Source: Desulfobacterales bacterium
GTDB taxonomy: Bacteria; Desulfobacterota; Desulfobacteria; Desulfobacterales; 4be13
Direction: 5' to 3'
Assembly (NCBI GenBank): GCA_029934695.1
Contig: JAOZLU010000210.1
Span: 1-5,366 of the forward strand
Length of the DNA: 5,366 nucleotides
Below, piece by piece: positions 1-5,366 of this stretch (positions are counted from its first letter, which is position 1; every line of letters begins with the position of its first letter). The notes beneath the pieces were generated by a model, which worked only from the letters and a program-made list of their open reading frames with translations, was not told the origin of the DNA and ran no database searches. Position numbers and translations under genes: made by a program.

Positions 1-56
1 TTGATGATGTTATCCAAAAATGTTTTTGTCCGGGCAAGTTTTCCCCCCGGCAGCGT

Positions 57-71
57 AAACCCCGTCCGGCA
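57..71. repeat. Inverted copy of the upstream repeat, downstream of sppA
   Basis: AAACCCCGTCCGGCA here is the exact reverse complement of 5352-5366 at the other end of the window, 15 of 15 bases. A more degenerate copy in the opposite sense may lie at about 23-43 (TTTTGTCCGGGCAAGTTTTC). These copies occupy the stretch after the sppA stop. A minus-strand frame starting at ATG 93-95, four bases past that stop, stays open to the window edge, but its sequence is largely this repeat. Confidence 0.75.
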
Positions 72-99
72 GCCAGGTTTCTTCAGCAAAGGCATGTTC

Positions 100-1080
100 T
101 CAATTCCCTGCGGGCCGCCAGAGGTAACAAAAACCGGTATGCAGAGAATTTATGTCCCTCGGAAACCGCATATTGATAAGAGAGAAACTGTTCCCACGGG
201 ATTTCATCGCAGAGGTGTTGTAGAGATTGTCCTCCGGATATTCCGTGCGGCGATAGACCACGACCTTTGCATCCTCGGACAGCCCGGCCAGCGATTTCGC
301 CTTCAGAATCGCATCGCTCAGATATCCGACCTGATCAATAAGTCCCATCTGTTCGGCTTCTCCCGCGAGATAAATACGACCGGAGGAGATATCAGTCAAT
401 GTCTTCCGATCAAGGTTGCGATGCTTTGCCACGAGTTTGATGAATTTTTCAGCCAATTGGTCAACCAGGCCCTGGAGAATTTCCTGCTCCTCCTCGGTCG
501 CCTGTCGGAAAGGTGATGCCATATCCTTGTTTTTCCCGGATTTGCTCACCTCCACTCTTAGACCGATCTTATCCATAAGACCGCTCACCTTGGGCTGCAT
601 GAAGATGACACCCACCGAACCAGTCACAGTGGTGGGATGAGCCATGATGAAATCCGCAGGAAGTGAAATATAATAGCCGCCCGACGCTGCCAAACTCATC
701 ATGGCAACGACAACTTTGACACCAGTCCGTTTCTTAAAAGCCGCTATCTCATGATAGAGAATATCGCTTGCCGTAACCGTTCCCCCAGGAGAGTCTATTT
801 TCAGGAGAACCGCCCTGATCTCATCATCCTCCTCAGCCTTTCTGAGCTGGGAGACAACCGCCTGAACCACGCTCGGACTGGAGCCGAACATCCCCTTCTC
901 CGCAGCATCTGAGATAACCCCTTTGACGGAAACAAGCAACACCTTGCCCTTTTTCTCGCCCTCAAGAGTAAACTCCTCAAGAGGATCGGTACTGTCGCTG
1001 AAAAGTTTAAACTGGGGAGAAATGCAACCGCTCACAACAAGCAGCATGACCGTGAAAATAATAAAAAAGTACGTCCGCAT
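100..1080 (-). CDS. sppA: Signal peptide peptidase SppA, short 36K-type, predicted lipoprotein
   Basis: This 326-residue S49-family serine protease degrades leftover signal peptides at the cytoplasmic membrane. Residues 1-19 form a lipoprotein signal: a hydrophobic stretch (FFIIFTVMLLVV) ending in VSGC, so Cys19 is the likely lipidated residue. The catalytic Ser133 lies in SLAASGGYY and the Lys general base is Lys185 in SGKNKDMASPF. The 52-residue spacing matches B. subtilis SppA (Ser147/Lys199). The oxyanion-region motif KIDSPGG (94-100) and TGSVGVIF (153-160) are also present. The C-terminus FCYLWRP resembles the family's aromatic ending, so the gene looks complete. The frame extends upstream to 1203, but those 41 extra residues come from the hairpin-rich spacer and would bury the signal peptide. 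ATG at 1078-1080 is therefore preferred. It lies 177 bp after ybeY, so it may be a read-through or a separately expressed gene. Confidence 0.95.
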   Translation of the reverse strand: MRTYFFIIFTVMLLVVSGCISPQFKLFSDSTDPLEEFTLEGEKKGKVLLVSVKGVISDAAEKGMFGSSPSVVQAVVSQLRKAEEDDEIRAVLLKIDSPGGTVTASDILYHEIAAFKKRTGVKVVVAMMSLAASGGYYISLPADFIMAHPTTVTGSVGVIFMQPKVSGLMDKIGLRVEVSKSGKNKDMASPFRQATEEEQEILQGLVDQLAEKFIKLVAKHRNLDRKTLTDISSGRIYLAGEAEQMGLIDQVGYLSDAILKAKSLAGLSEDAKVVVYRRTEYPEDNLYNTSAMKSRGNSFSLINMRFPRDINSLHTGFCYLWRPAGN

Positions 1081-1093
1081 AAGCTTTAATATG

Positions 1094-1103
1094 TCCTTTC
1101 CTT
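1094..1103 (-). promoter_or_regulatory. Likely ribosome binding site of sppA
   Basis: The minus strand reads AAGGAAAGGA here, 13 bases before the ATG at 1080. The spacing is longer than ideal, but no other start codon lies between this site and the ATG. The site is the end of a purine-rich run (about 1094-1122) of repeated AAGAAAAG. Confidence 0.5.
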
Positions 1104-1134
1104 TTTCTTTTCTTTTCTTATCTGTTTTCCTGAG

Positions 1135-1170
1135 TCGCTCCCGGGGGATTGGATCGCTCCCGGGGGATTG
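1135..1170. repeat. 19 bp tandem direct repeat in the ybeY-sppA spacer
   Basis: The unit TCGCTCCCGGGGGATTG occurs at 1135-1151 and again at 1154-1170, a 19-base period with two copies identical over 17 bases. It is non-coding if sppA starts at 1080. The second copy supplies the left arm of the adjacent hairpin at 1159-1184. Confidence 0.85.
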
Positions 1171-1184
1171 ACAAATCCGCCGGG
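1159..1184. repeat. GC-rich hairpin, 10 of 11 pairs, 4-base loop
   Basis: CCCGGGGGATT (1159-1169) pairs with AATCCGCCGGG (1174-1184) around the loop GACA, with a single G-G mismatch. It is a strong potential structure in the sppA leader. No T-run follows on either strand that would make it a standard terminator. Confidence 0.7.
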
Positions 1185-1187
1185 AAA

Positions 1188-1211
1188 GCCTGGGATTTGC
1201 CAATCCCAGGC
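1188..1211. repeat. Perfect 10 bp hairpin with 4-base loop
   Basis: GCCTGGGATT (1188-1197) and AATCCCAGGC (1202-1211) are exact reverse complements around the loop TGCC. On the minus strand only TTTCCC follows, so intrinsic termination would be weak at best. The ATT/AAT loop-closing pattern resembles the neighbouring hairpin at 1159-1184, which suggests the two have a common origin or are parts of one element. Confidence 0.75.
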
Positions 1212-1246
1212 GAGCGGGGGCAGGGACAGGCGAGCGTAGCCCTGCC
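1207..1246. repeat. 20 bp-period direct repeat with an overlapping short inverted repeat
   Basis: CAGGCGAGCG occurs at 1207-1216 and 1227-1236. Overlapping this, GGCAGGG (1219-1225) and CCCTGCC (1240-1246) can form a 7 bp stem with a 14-base loop. It lies 11 bases after the ybeY stop in the direction of transcription. With the two hairpins downstream it makes most of the 177 bp ybeY-sppA spacer structured. Confidence 0.6.
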
Positions 1247-1257
1247 TTTTCCCTTTC

Positions 1258-1710
1258 TTATCCATTTTCCCTGTAGCTATTAATCAACCCCAGAATCTCC
1301 TCACTCTTTTCCTCCATCCGAGCCGCCTCGTCCTCATCATGTTCATGGTCATACCCGAACAGATGAAGAATCCCATGCACCAGCAGTTGGGCAAAGCGTT
1401 CCTCTGTAGTGATTCCCGCCATCTCTCCCTCTTTTTCAGCGGTGTCAACGGAAATCACCACATCCCCGAGCATATCCGGGGTGATATCTGAAAATTCTCC
1501 CTCACGCATGGGGAACGCAATCACATTGGTCGGTCCCTGTCTGTTCAGATAATCCTGATTGAATACAGCTATCTGGGGATCATCAACGAGAAGAACAGAA
1601 AGCTCACCCTCAGGACACGCCAAGGCGTTTAAGACGGCCTGAGACATCTTCCTTATTTCTTCCGGATGTATCTTTTGGCTGGTTTGCCGGTTGCTGATCA
1701 ACACTCCCAT
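1258..1710 (-). CDS. ybeY: Endoribonuclease YbeY (16S rRNA maturation, zinc-dependent)
   Basis: This 150-residue protein has the usual family length. The signature HGILHLFGYDH places zinc-binding His112, His116 and His122 near the C-terminus, followed by the acidic DEDEAARMEEKSEEIL helix. The conserved mid-region NQDYLNRQGPTNVIAFPM contains Arg57, matching the conserved basic residue of the family. The TNVIAF block replaces the more familiar TDVLSF. YbeY is a cytoplasmic endoribonuclease needed for 16S rRNA 3' end maturation and late 70S ribosome quality control. I chose ATG at 1708-1710 because a textbook AAGGAG site sits four bases upstream and the protein then starts at the usual family position. 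The frame stays open upstream to 1809, but that would add 33 mostly Arg/Lys residues that only mirror the pgpH tail in another frame. The 5' end overlaps pgpH by 101 bp, which suggests translational coupling. Confidence 0.96.
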   Translation of the reverse strand: MGVLISNRQTSQKIHPEEIRKMSQAVLNALACPEGELSVLLVDDPQIAVFNQDYLNRQGPTNVIAFPMREGEFSDITPDMLGDVVISVDTAEKEGEMAGITTEERFAQLLVHGILHLFGYDHEHDEDEAARMEEKSEEILGLINSYRENG

Positions 1711-4093
1711 TTTTCTCCTTATTCTCCTTATTCTCCTCGCCCTTCTTCTTTTTCTTCTCCTTTTTCCCCTCTTTTTCAGCCCCCGCGGCAGGCTTTTCAG
1801 GATATTCAATGCGATGATGGTGGATGCCGTTCAATATTTTATTGAAACTTTTTGCAATATTATGAAGATCTCTCAGCGTCAGTTCACAATTGTCCAGTTG
1901 ACCATCTGCGAATATTCCGTTTATCAGCTTCTGAACATGCCCCTGAATTCTGGATGGCGTGGGATTGTCAAGGGTTCTTGAAGCAGCTTCAACCACATCA
2001 GCGAGCATAACAAGCCCGGCTTCCCGGGTTTGGGGCTTGGGCCCGGGATATCTGAAATCCTCAATTTTTACAGCATCCTTCCCTTTCAACTGCTTTGCTT
2101 TTTCATAGAAGAACCGGATAAGGCTTGTCCCGTGGTGCTGCTGGATCGTGTCAATGATAACCTGGCCCAGTTTGTTCTGCCGTCCTATTTCAACGCCGTC
2201 TTTTACATGGGAGATAAGGATAAGGGCAGACATGGAAGGGGCAAGCTTGTCATGTCTGTTTTTGCCGTCGGACTGGTTTTCAACAAAATAGACCGGTTTT
2301 TTGACCTTGCCGATATCATGATAATACCCGCACACTTTGGCAAGCAGAGGATTGGCCCCGATTTCGGAGGCCGCAGCTTCCACCATGGAACCGATAACAA
2401 CAGAATGATGATATGTCCCGGGTGCTTCCATCATCAGCTTCCGGAGGATCGGACGGTCAAGGTTTGCAAGCTCATGAAGCGTCACATCTGTGGTATAATC
2501 AAAAGCCATTTCCAAAAGCGGGGCAAGACCCGCGGCAACGATACCCGCTCCGAGACCTCCGGCAAACGCAAACCCCCAGTCCCACAGGAGTTTGGCCCCT
2601 GAATAATCTCCTGTGTAAACATCTGCGGCTGTCGCAAGAATCATATTCAGCATCCCGAGTCTGACTCCTGCCATTATAAACACCTTACGTTCCTTGCAAT
2701 TCTGAATCCAGTAGGCCCCCATGATGCAGTTCATCAGGAAGTAAAGGAAAATTTCAAACCGGTTCTGAAATATGAGTGCTGTGCAGACTGAAATCACAAT
2801 GGCAAAGGAAATGGCAGCGTTGAGCTTCATGAACAGGCATACTGTCATGGCACTTGCAGCAAGGGGGATACCGAAAGACAGGGATGACGCGGATATGGAG
2901 AACATCCAGTTCTGACTCAGTGATTCAAACAGAATTGCTGATATCTTGGGAAGAAAAAAAAAGCTTACCAAAATCACGGAAATAAACAGCATGTCCTTGT
3001 TATGCCTAGGGGAAATCTGGTTCTGGCGATTGACATGAAGCATATAAGTGATTATCAGAAGGCACAGAATCATCACCATGGCACCGATACTTCTTACATA
3101 TATTTTTTCTCCTATTTTACCGGTGTCCAATTTTTCCAGTTTGTGCAACTGGGATTCCGTGGTAATGTCCCCCTCCCGCAGAATCATTTCACCGGCTTTT
3201 ATCAGATGAAGAATCGGATTAACTCCTGCCACAGCTTTTTTCCTCCGTTCCTCAGTCTCACTTCTGTTCAATGTGATATTGGGCTGTATGAGCTTCTGAG
3301 AAAGGGATACAATCACAGGAACCAGTGCCTTGCTGATGTCCTTAATCAGAGGTTTGGCGACAATCCTGACCATTTCCTTGTACTGTTCCGGGCCGTAAAA
3401 TTTCTTCAGAGTCCGAACAACATCTTCTGTCTCTGTTCCAAGATCCCTTAAAACAATTCCTTTATCGCTTTCCCTGAGAAGGACTTCTTTATTGGCAACC
3501 ACCCCGTTTTCCAGTATCTCTGTTAAAATCCGAATGATGACATCTGAGATATTTTTGGAAAATCCCCCTTTTTTGAGGATATTAAAATCCTCCTCACTGA
3601 CAGTGAATCCGAATTTTTTTTCAAAATCCGACTTCTTCTGCCAGAGCCGGTTCCGCGCAGATGATTTTTCAGGAGCCGCTTCTGTGCCTGGAACCGTGTC
3701 CGGAAGTTCTTTTGAATCTGTCTCACTCTCTTTGACATTAAGCTGATCTCCTTCCTCACTTTCGAGAAGTTTTCGGAACTCATCAAAAGCCTCAGTCAGC
3801 TGCTGTTTCAATCTGGATAAAAAGGTCGCATCGCGATCATAAACTGTCAGGACTTTATCCGCAGCCTCCTGCCGAGCAGCGTCTCCCGCCTTCTTATCCT
3901 CTATGAAAAAATCTCTCGGGGCCTTGATGTCTCTTTCAGCAACATCCCCCAATTGGTATGAATGCTCTGTGACGATAAGATTCGGGTGGAGGATGACAGT
4001 GAATATGCACATCACAACGACAAGAAGGCCTCCTCGGACAAGAGGGCTGGACCCGATAAAATTACTGATCGATTTTTTTTTTTCTTTTTTCAT
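1610..4093 (-). CDS. pgpH: 7TM HD-domain phosphohydrolase, PgpH/YqfF-like (putative c-di-AMP phosphodiesterase)
   Basis: This 827-residue membrane protein has the 7TMR-HD architecture. There is one N-terminal membrane segment (about 22-37) and a large extracytoplasmic domain (about 40-330) ending in the family block PNITLNRSETEERR (271-284) and GEMILREGD (301-309). A seven-helix membrane bundle follows (about 334-524), then a cytoplasmic HD domain. Metal and catalytic residues are visible: His562-His563 (TYHHS), His592-Asp593 (HDIGK), His653-His654 (QQHHGTS) and Asp699 (MLADVVEAAS). Listeria PgpH of this family hydrolyses cyclic-di-AMP, so that activity is inferred here. It is longer than Listeria PgpH because of an acidic, Ser/Pro-containing insert (about 111-148) and a Lys/Glu-rich tail (about 765-827). 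The tail's last 33 codons overlap ybeY. The ATG at 4091-4093 has no clear Shine-Dalgarno site and opens onto an A-rich stretch encoding MKKEKKK. It lies 49 bp after phoH, most likely in the same transcript. Confidence 0.95.
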   Translation of the reverse strand: MKKEKKKSISNFIGSSPLVRGGLLVVVMCIFTVILHPNLIVTEHSYQLGDVAERDIKAPRDFFIEDKKAGDAARQEAADKVLTVYDRDATFLSRLKQQLTEAFDEFRKLLESEEGDQLNVKESETDSKELPDTVPGTEAAPEKSSARNRLWQKKSDFEKKFGFTVSEEDFNILKKGGFSKNISDVIIRILTEILENGVVANKEVLLRESDKGIVLRDLGTETEDVVRTLKKFYGPEQYKEMVRIVAKPLIKDISKALVPVIVSLSQKLIQPNITLNRSETEERRKKAVAGVNPILHLIKAGEMILREGDITTESQLHKLEKLDTGKIGEKIYVRSIGAMVMILCLLIITYMLHVNRQNQISPRHNKDMLFISVILVSFFFLPKISAILFESLSQNWMFSISASSLSFGIPLAASAMTVCLFMKLNAAISFAIVISVCTALIFQNRFEIFLYFLMNCIMGAYWIQNCKERKVFIMAGVRLGMLNMILATAADVYTGDYSGAKLLWDWGFAFAGGLGAGIVAAGLAPLLEMAFDYTTDVTLHELANLDRPILRKLMMEAPGTYHHSVVIGSMVEAAASEIGANPLLAKVCGYYHDIGKVKKPVYFVENQSDGKNRHDKLAPSMSALILISHVKDGVEIGRQNKLGQVIIDTIQQHHGTSLIRFFYEKAKQLKGKDAVKIEDFRYPGPKPQTREAGLVMLADVVEAASRTLDNPTPSRIQGHVQKLINGIFADGQLDNCELTLRDLHNIAKSFNKILNGIHHHRIEYPEKPAAGAEKEGKKEKKKKKGEENKENKEKNGSVDQQPANQPKDTSGRNKEDVSGRLKRLGVS
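1715..1738 (-). promoter_or_regulatory. Triplicated Shine-Dalgarno array for ybeY inside pgpH
   Basis: Read on the minus strand, three Shine-Dalgarno-like hexamers occur at exact 9-base intervals: GAGGAG (1733-1738), AAGGAG (1724-1729) and AAGGAG (1715-1720). The last sits four bases before the ybeY ATG and decides that start. In the pgpH frame the same bases encode part of the Glu/Asn/Lys tail (GEENKENKEK). Confidence 0.8.
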
Positions 4094-4109
4094 TTTGGAT
4101 CAGTTGTCA

Positions 4110-4135
4110 GTGATCTGTCAGATGCAACAGATCAC
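4110..4135 (-). promoter_or_regulatory. Perfect stem-loop between phoH and pgpH
   Basis: GTGATCTGT (4110-4118) and ACAGATCAC (4127-4135) are exact reverse complements separated by 8 bases. They give a 9 bp stem that starts 7 bases past the phoH stop and ends 16 bases before the pgpH ATG. No T-run follows on the minus strand, so it does not look like an intrinsic terminator. It may be an RNA processing or stability element, or may affect pgpH translation, since pgpH lacks a clear Shine-Dalgarno site. The inverted repeat is plain; its function is inference. Confidence 0.6.
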
Positions 4136-4142
4136 CGATAAA

Positions 4143-5120
4143 TTACTTTGTTCTGTCTGTATTCAGATTTTCATAAGCTCTGATAATTTCCTGCACCAGT
4201 TTGTGTCTTACCACATCACTTTTTGAAAAAAACACGAACTCTATTCCCTTGATTTCCTGCAGGATGTTTTTTGCCTCGATAAGCCCTGATGGCTTTTCAT
4301 GGGGAAGGTCCACCTGGGTGATGTCGCCTGTGACGACAGCTTTGGAACTGAATCCGATACGGGTCAGGAACATTTTCATCTGCTCTGAGGTTGTATTCTG
4401 AGCTTCATCCAAAATAATAAAGGAATCATTCAGGGTCCGGCCGCGCATGAATGCAATGGGTGCGACCTCTATTACCCCCTGCAGCATCAGTTTGGACACC
4501 TTTTCAAATCGCATCATGTCATGAAGCGCATCATAAAGGGGCCTTAAATAAGGATCAACCTTTTCGGTAAGGTCCCCGGGCAAAAATCCGAGGGATTCAC
4601 CTGCTTCAACCGCGGGCCGGGTGAGAATGATACGGCTTGCAAGTCCTTTTGAAAGGGCTGCAACTGCCATGGCCATGGCCAGATAGGTTTTGCCGGTTCC
4701 CGCAGGTCCTATCCCGAAAACAATGTCAAAGTTCCGGATAGCGTCAATATATTCTTTCTGGGAACGGCTTTTGGGGGTTATGGCGCGTTTTTTTGATGTG
4801 ATATAAACCGTATCCAGAAAAATCTCCTTCAATTCGATACGATCATCTTTGCTCAACGCCGTGACAGCATAATCAATGTCATTGGGATACACAGGATAAC
4901 CGCTTTTCAGCAGACCGTAAAGCTGCCTGAGCACATTCTGGGCAAGGCTTGCCTCAATAGAATCACCTTGGATGAATACGCTGTTGCCCCTTGCATTGAT
5001 TGAAACACCGATAGCGTCCGCAATTCTCCGGAGGTTATTGTTTTGTTCACCGAACAATTGCCTTGACAGTTCCAAGTCCGAAAACGTCACTTTTGTTTTT
5101 TTATTATCAGAATTATCCAT
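4143..5120 (-). CDS. phoH: PhoH family P-loop ATPase (PhoH/PhoL type)
   Basis: This 325-residue cytoplasmic protein is a full-length PhoH-family NTPase. The Walker A motif GPAGTGKT spans residues 138-145 (Lys144, Thr145). Walker B FIILDEAQN begins at 234, with Asp238-Glu239 as the likely Mg2+/catalytic pair. Conserved family blocks follow: LTRPAVEAGESLGFLPGD (166-183), the DPYLRPLYDAL segment (189-199) and VTGDITQVDLP (263-273). Residues about 12-70 match the usual N-terminal RNA-binding-like portion that precedes the ATPase domain. Family members are linked to RNA metabolism and, in E. coli (ybeZ next to ybeY), to YbeY, but the exact substrate is unsettled. ATG at 5118-5120 is the only credible start, because an in-frame TGA lies just upstream and no other start codon intervenes. 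Its ribosome site is weak (GGA three bases away). It is the first of the four genes seen here. Identity is very secure; biochemical role is inferred from the family. Confidence 0.97.
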   Translation of the reverse strand: MDNSDNKKTKVTFSDLELSRQLFGEQNNNLRRIADAIGVSINARGNSVFIQGDSIEASLAQNVLRQLYGLLKSGYPVYPNDIDYAVTALSKDDRIELKEIFLDTVYITSKKRAITPKSRSQKEYIDAIRNFDIVFGIGPAGTGKTYLAMAMAVAALSKGLASRIILTRPAVEAGESLGFLPGDLTEKVDPYLRPLYDALHDMMRFEKVSKLMLQGVIEVAPIAFMRGRTLNDSFIILDEAQNTTSEQMKMFLTRIGFSSKAVVTGDITQVDLPHEKPSGLIEAKNILQEIKGIEFVFFSKSDVVRHKLVQEIIRAYENLNTDRTK

Positions 5121-5170
5121 ATTTCCAAATTCAGTGGGGTTTGATAATCAGGTGCTAAGAAAATTTTTTT

Positions 5171-5366
5171 CTTTTGCCGGACAGGTTTTGCAATCCCGTC
5201 CGACAGAACAGATGTCCAACCTTTTACTTTTGCCGGACAGGTTTTGCAACCCCTTTTTGCCGGACGGGTTTCCAACTTCAACCTGTTCAGGTTCAAAATA
5301 TGGTTTTGCAACCCTTTTTTACCGGATGGGGTTTGCAACTTCAACCTTCATTGCCGGACGGGGTTT
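5171..5366. repeat. Cluster of degenerate short interspersed repeats upstream of phoH
   Basis: At least five copies of a motif close to TTGCCGGAC(A/G)GG followed by TTTGCAAC lie on the plus strand: 5174-5194, 5230-5250, 5257-5276, 5319-5339, and 5351-5366 cut by the window edge. The first two share 23 identical bases (5171-5193 and 5227-5249). A second shared block, CAACTTCAACCT, follows two copies (5273-5284 and 5336-5347), and a partial copy lies near 5303-5313. Spacing is irregular (56, 27, 62 and 32 bases between starts) and the spacers differ, so this is not a CRISPR array. I see no convincing promoter in it, although the phoH operon promoter could lie here or further upstream. Confidence 0.85.
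5176..5204. repeat. Head-to-head repeat copy forming an imperfect hairpin
   Basis: GCCGGACAGG (5176-5185) and CCCGTCCGAC (5195-5204) pair at 8 of 10 positions around the loop TTTTGCAAT. The right arm is itself an inverted copy of the repeat core, so this copy is a palindromic form of the family. It lies about 55 bases upstream of the phoH ATG. Confidence 0.6.

Noticed and set aside
1..95. Minus-strand open frame starting four bases after the sppA stop and running off the window
   Set aside because: Spacing and a nearby AGGGAA could suit a coupled gene, but the 31 visible codons are mostly dispersed-repeat sequence and show no recognisable domain. The next bases beyond the window would settle it.
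1..516. Plus-strand open frame of 171 codons
   Set aside because: It lies antisense to sppA, whose catalytic motifs and intact frame are clear, and its translation shows no domain.
1081..1203. 41-residue N-terminal extension of SppA
   Set aside because: It is translated from the hairpin-rich spacer and would place the lipoprotein signal internally.
1188..1211. Intrinsic terminator after ybeY
   Set aside because: The stem is strong, but neither strand has a following run of T long enough for a standard terminator.
1711..1809. Arg/Lys-rich N-terminal extension of YbeY in the same open frame
   Set aside because: It is the frame shadow of the low-complexity pgpH tail. The strong Shine-Dalgarno site at 1715-1720 and normal family length favour the ATG at 1710.
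2030..2602. Plus-strand open frame of 190 codons
   Set aside because: It is antisense to the HD-domain part of pgpH and its translation shows no family signature.
5087..5344. 85-codon minus-strand open frame upstream of and overlapping phoH
   Set aside because: It is translated mainly from the degenerate repeats, runs 34 bases into phoH in another frame, and resembles no family I recognise.
5171..5366. Possible CRISPR array
   Set aside because: The repeats are diverged, irregularly spaced, and partly inverted or palindromic, and no cas gene is present.

Overview
The window carries four complete genes, all on the minus strand and read in the order phoH, pgpH (7TM HD phosphohydrolase), ybeY, sppA. 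Gene spacing is tight: 49 bp between phoH and pgpH, a 101 bp overlap of pgpH and ybeY, and a 177 bp spacer before sppA. The phoH-HD protein-ybeY order is a widely conserved bacterial cluster (B. subtilis phoH-yqfF-yqfG is the best known example). The moderate GC content, the style of the proteins and an SppA with a lipoprotein signal point to a Gram-negative bacterium. A Desulfobacterota-type (deltaproteobacterial) sulfate reducer is my best guess, but no marker gene here fixes the taxonomy.

Region by region. 1-99 lies downstream of sppA and holds an inverted copy of a short dispersed repeat. 100-1080 is sppA, a short-form signal peptide peptidase predicted to be a lipoprotein. 1081-1257 is a spacer packed with GC-rich direct repeats and perfect or near-perfect hairpins. 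1258-1710 is ybeY, the zinc-dependent rRNA maturation endonuclease. Its start and strong Shine-Dalgarno site lie inside the end of pgpH. 1610-4093 is pgpH, a membrane HD-domain protein of the cyclic-di-AMP phosphodiesterase family. 4094-4142 is a spacer with a perfect 9 bp stem-loop. 4143-5120 is phoH, a cytoplasmic P-loop ATPase. 5121-5366 is the region upstream of phoH, largely made of degenerate copies of the same short repeat seen at the far end.

Together the first three genes link an RNA-associated ATPase (PhoH), a membrane second-messenger hydrolase (PgpH) and a ribosome-maturation RNase (YbeY). SppA adds envelope quality control. The coding content is ordinary core housekeeping and I see no new enzyme system. 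The unusual material is in the non-coding and overlap architecture: a triplicated Shine-Dalgarno array inside coding sequence, an overprinted gene junction, an A11 tract at the pgpH start, a stem-loop ahead of pgpH, and two distinct repeat families in the spacers.
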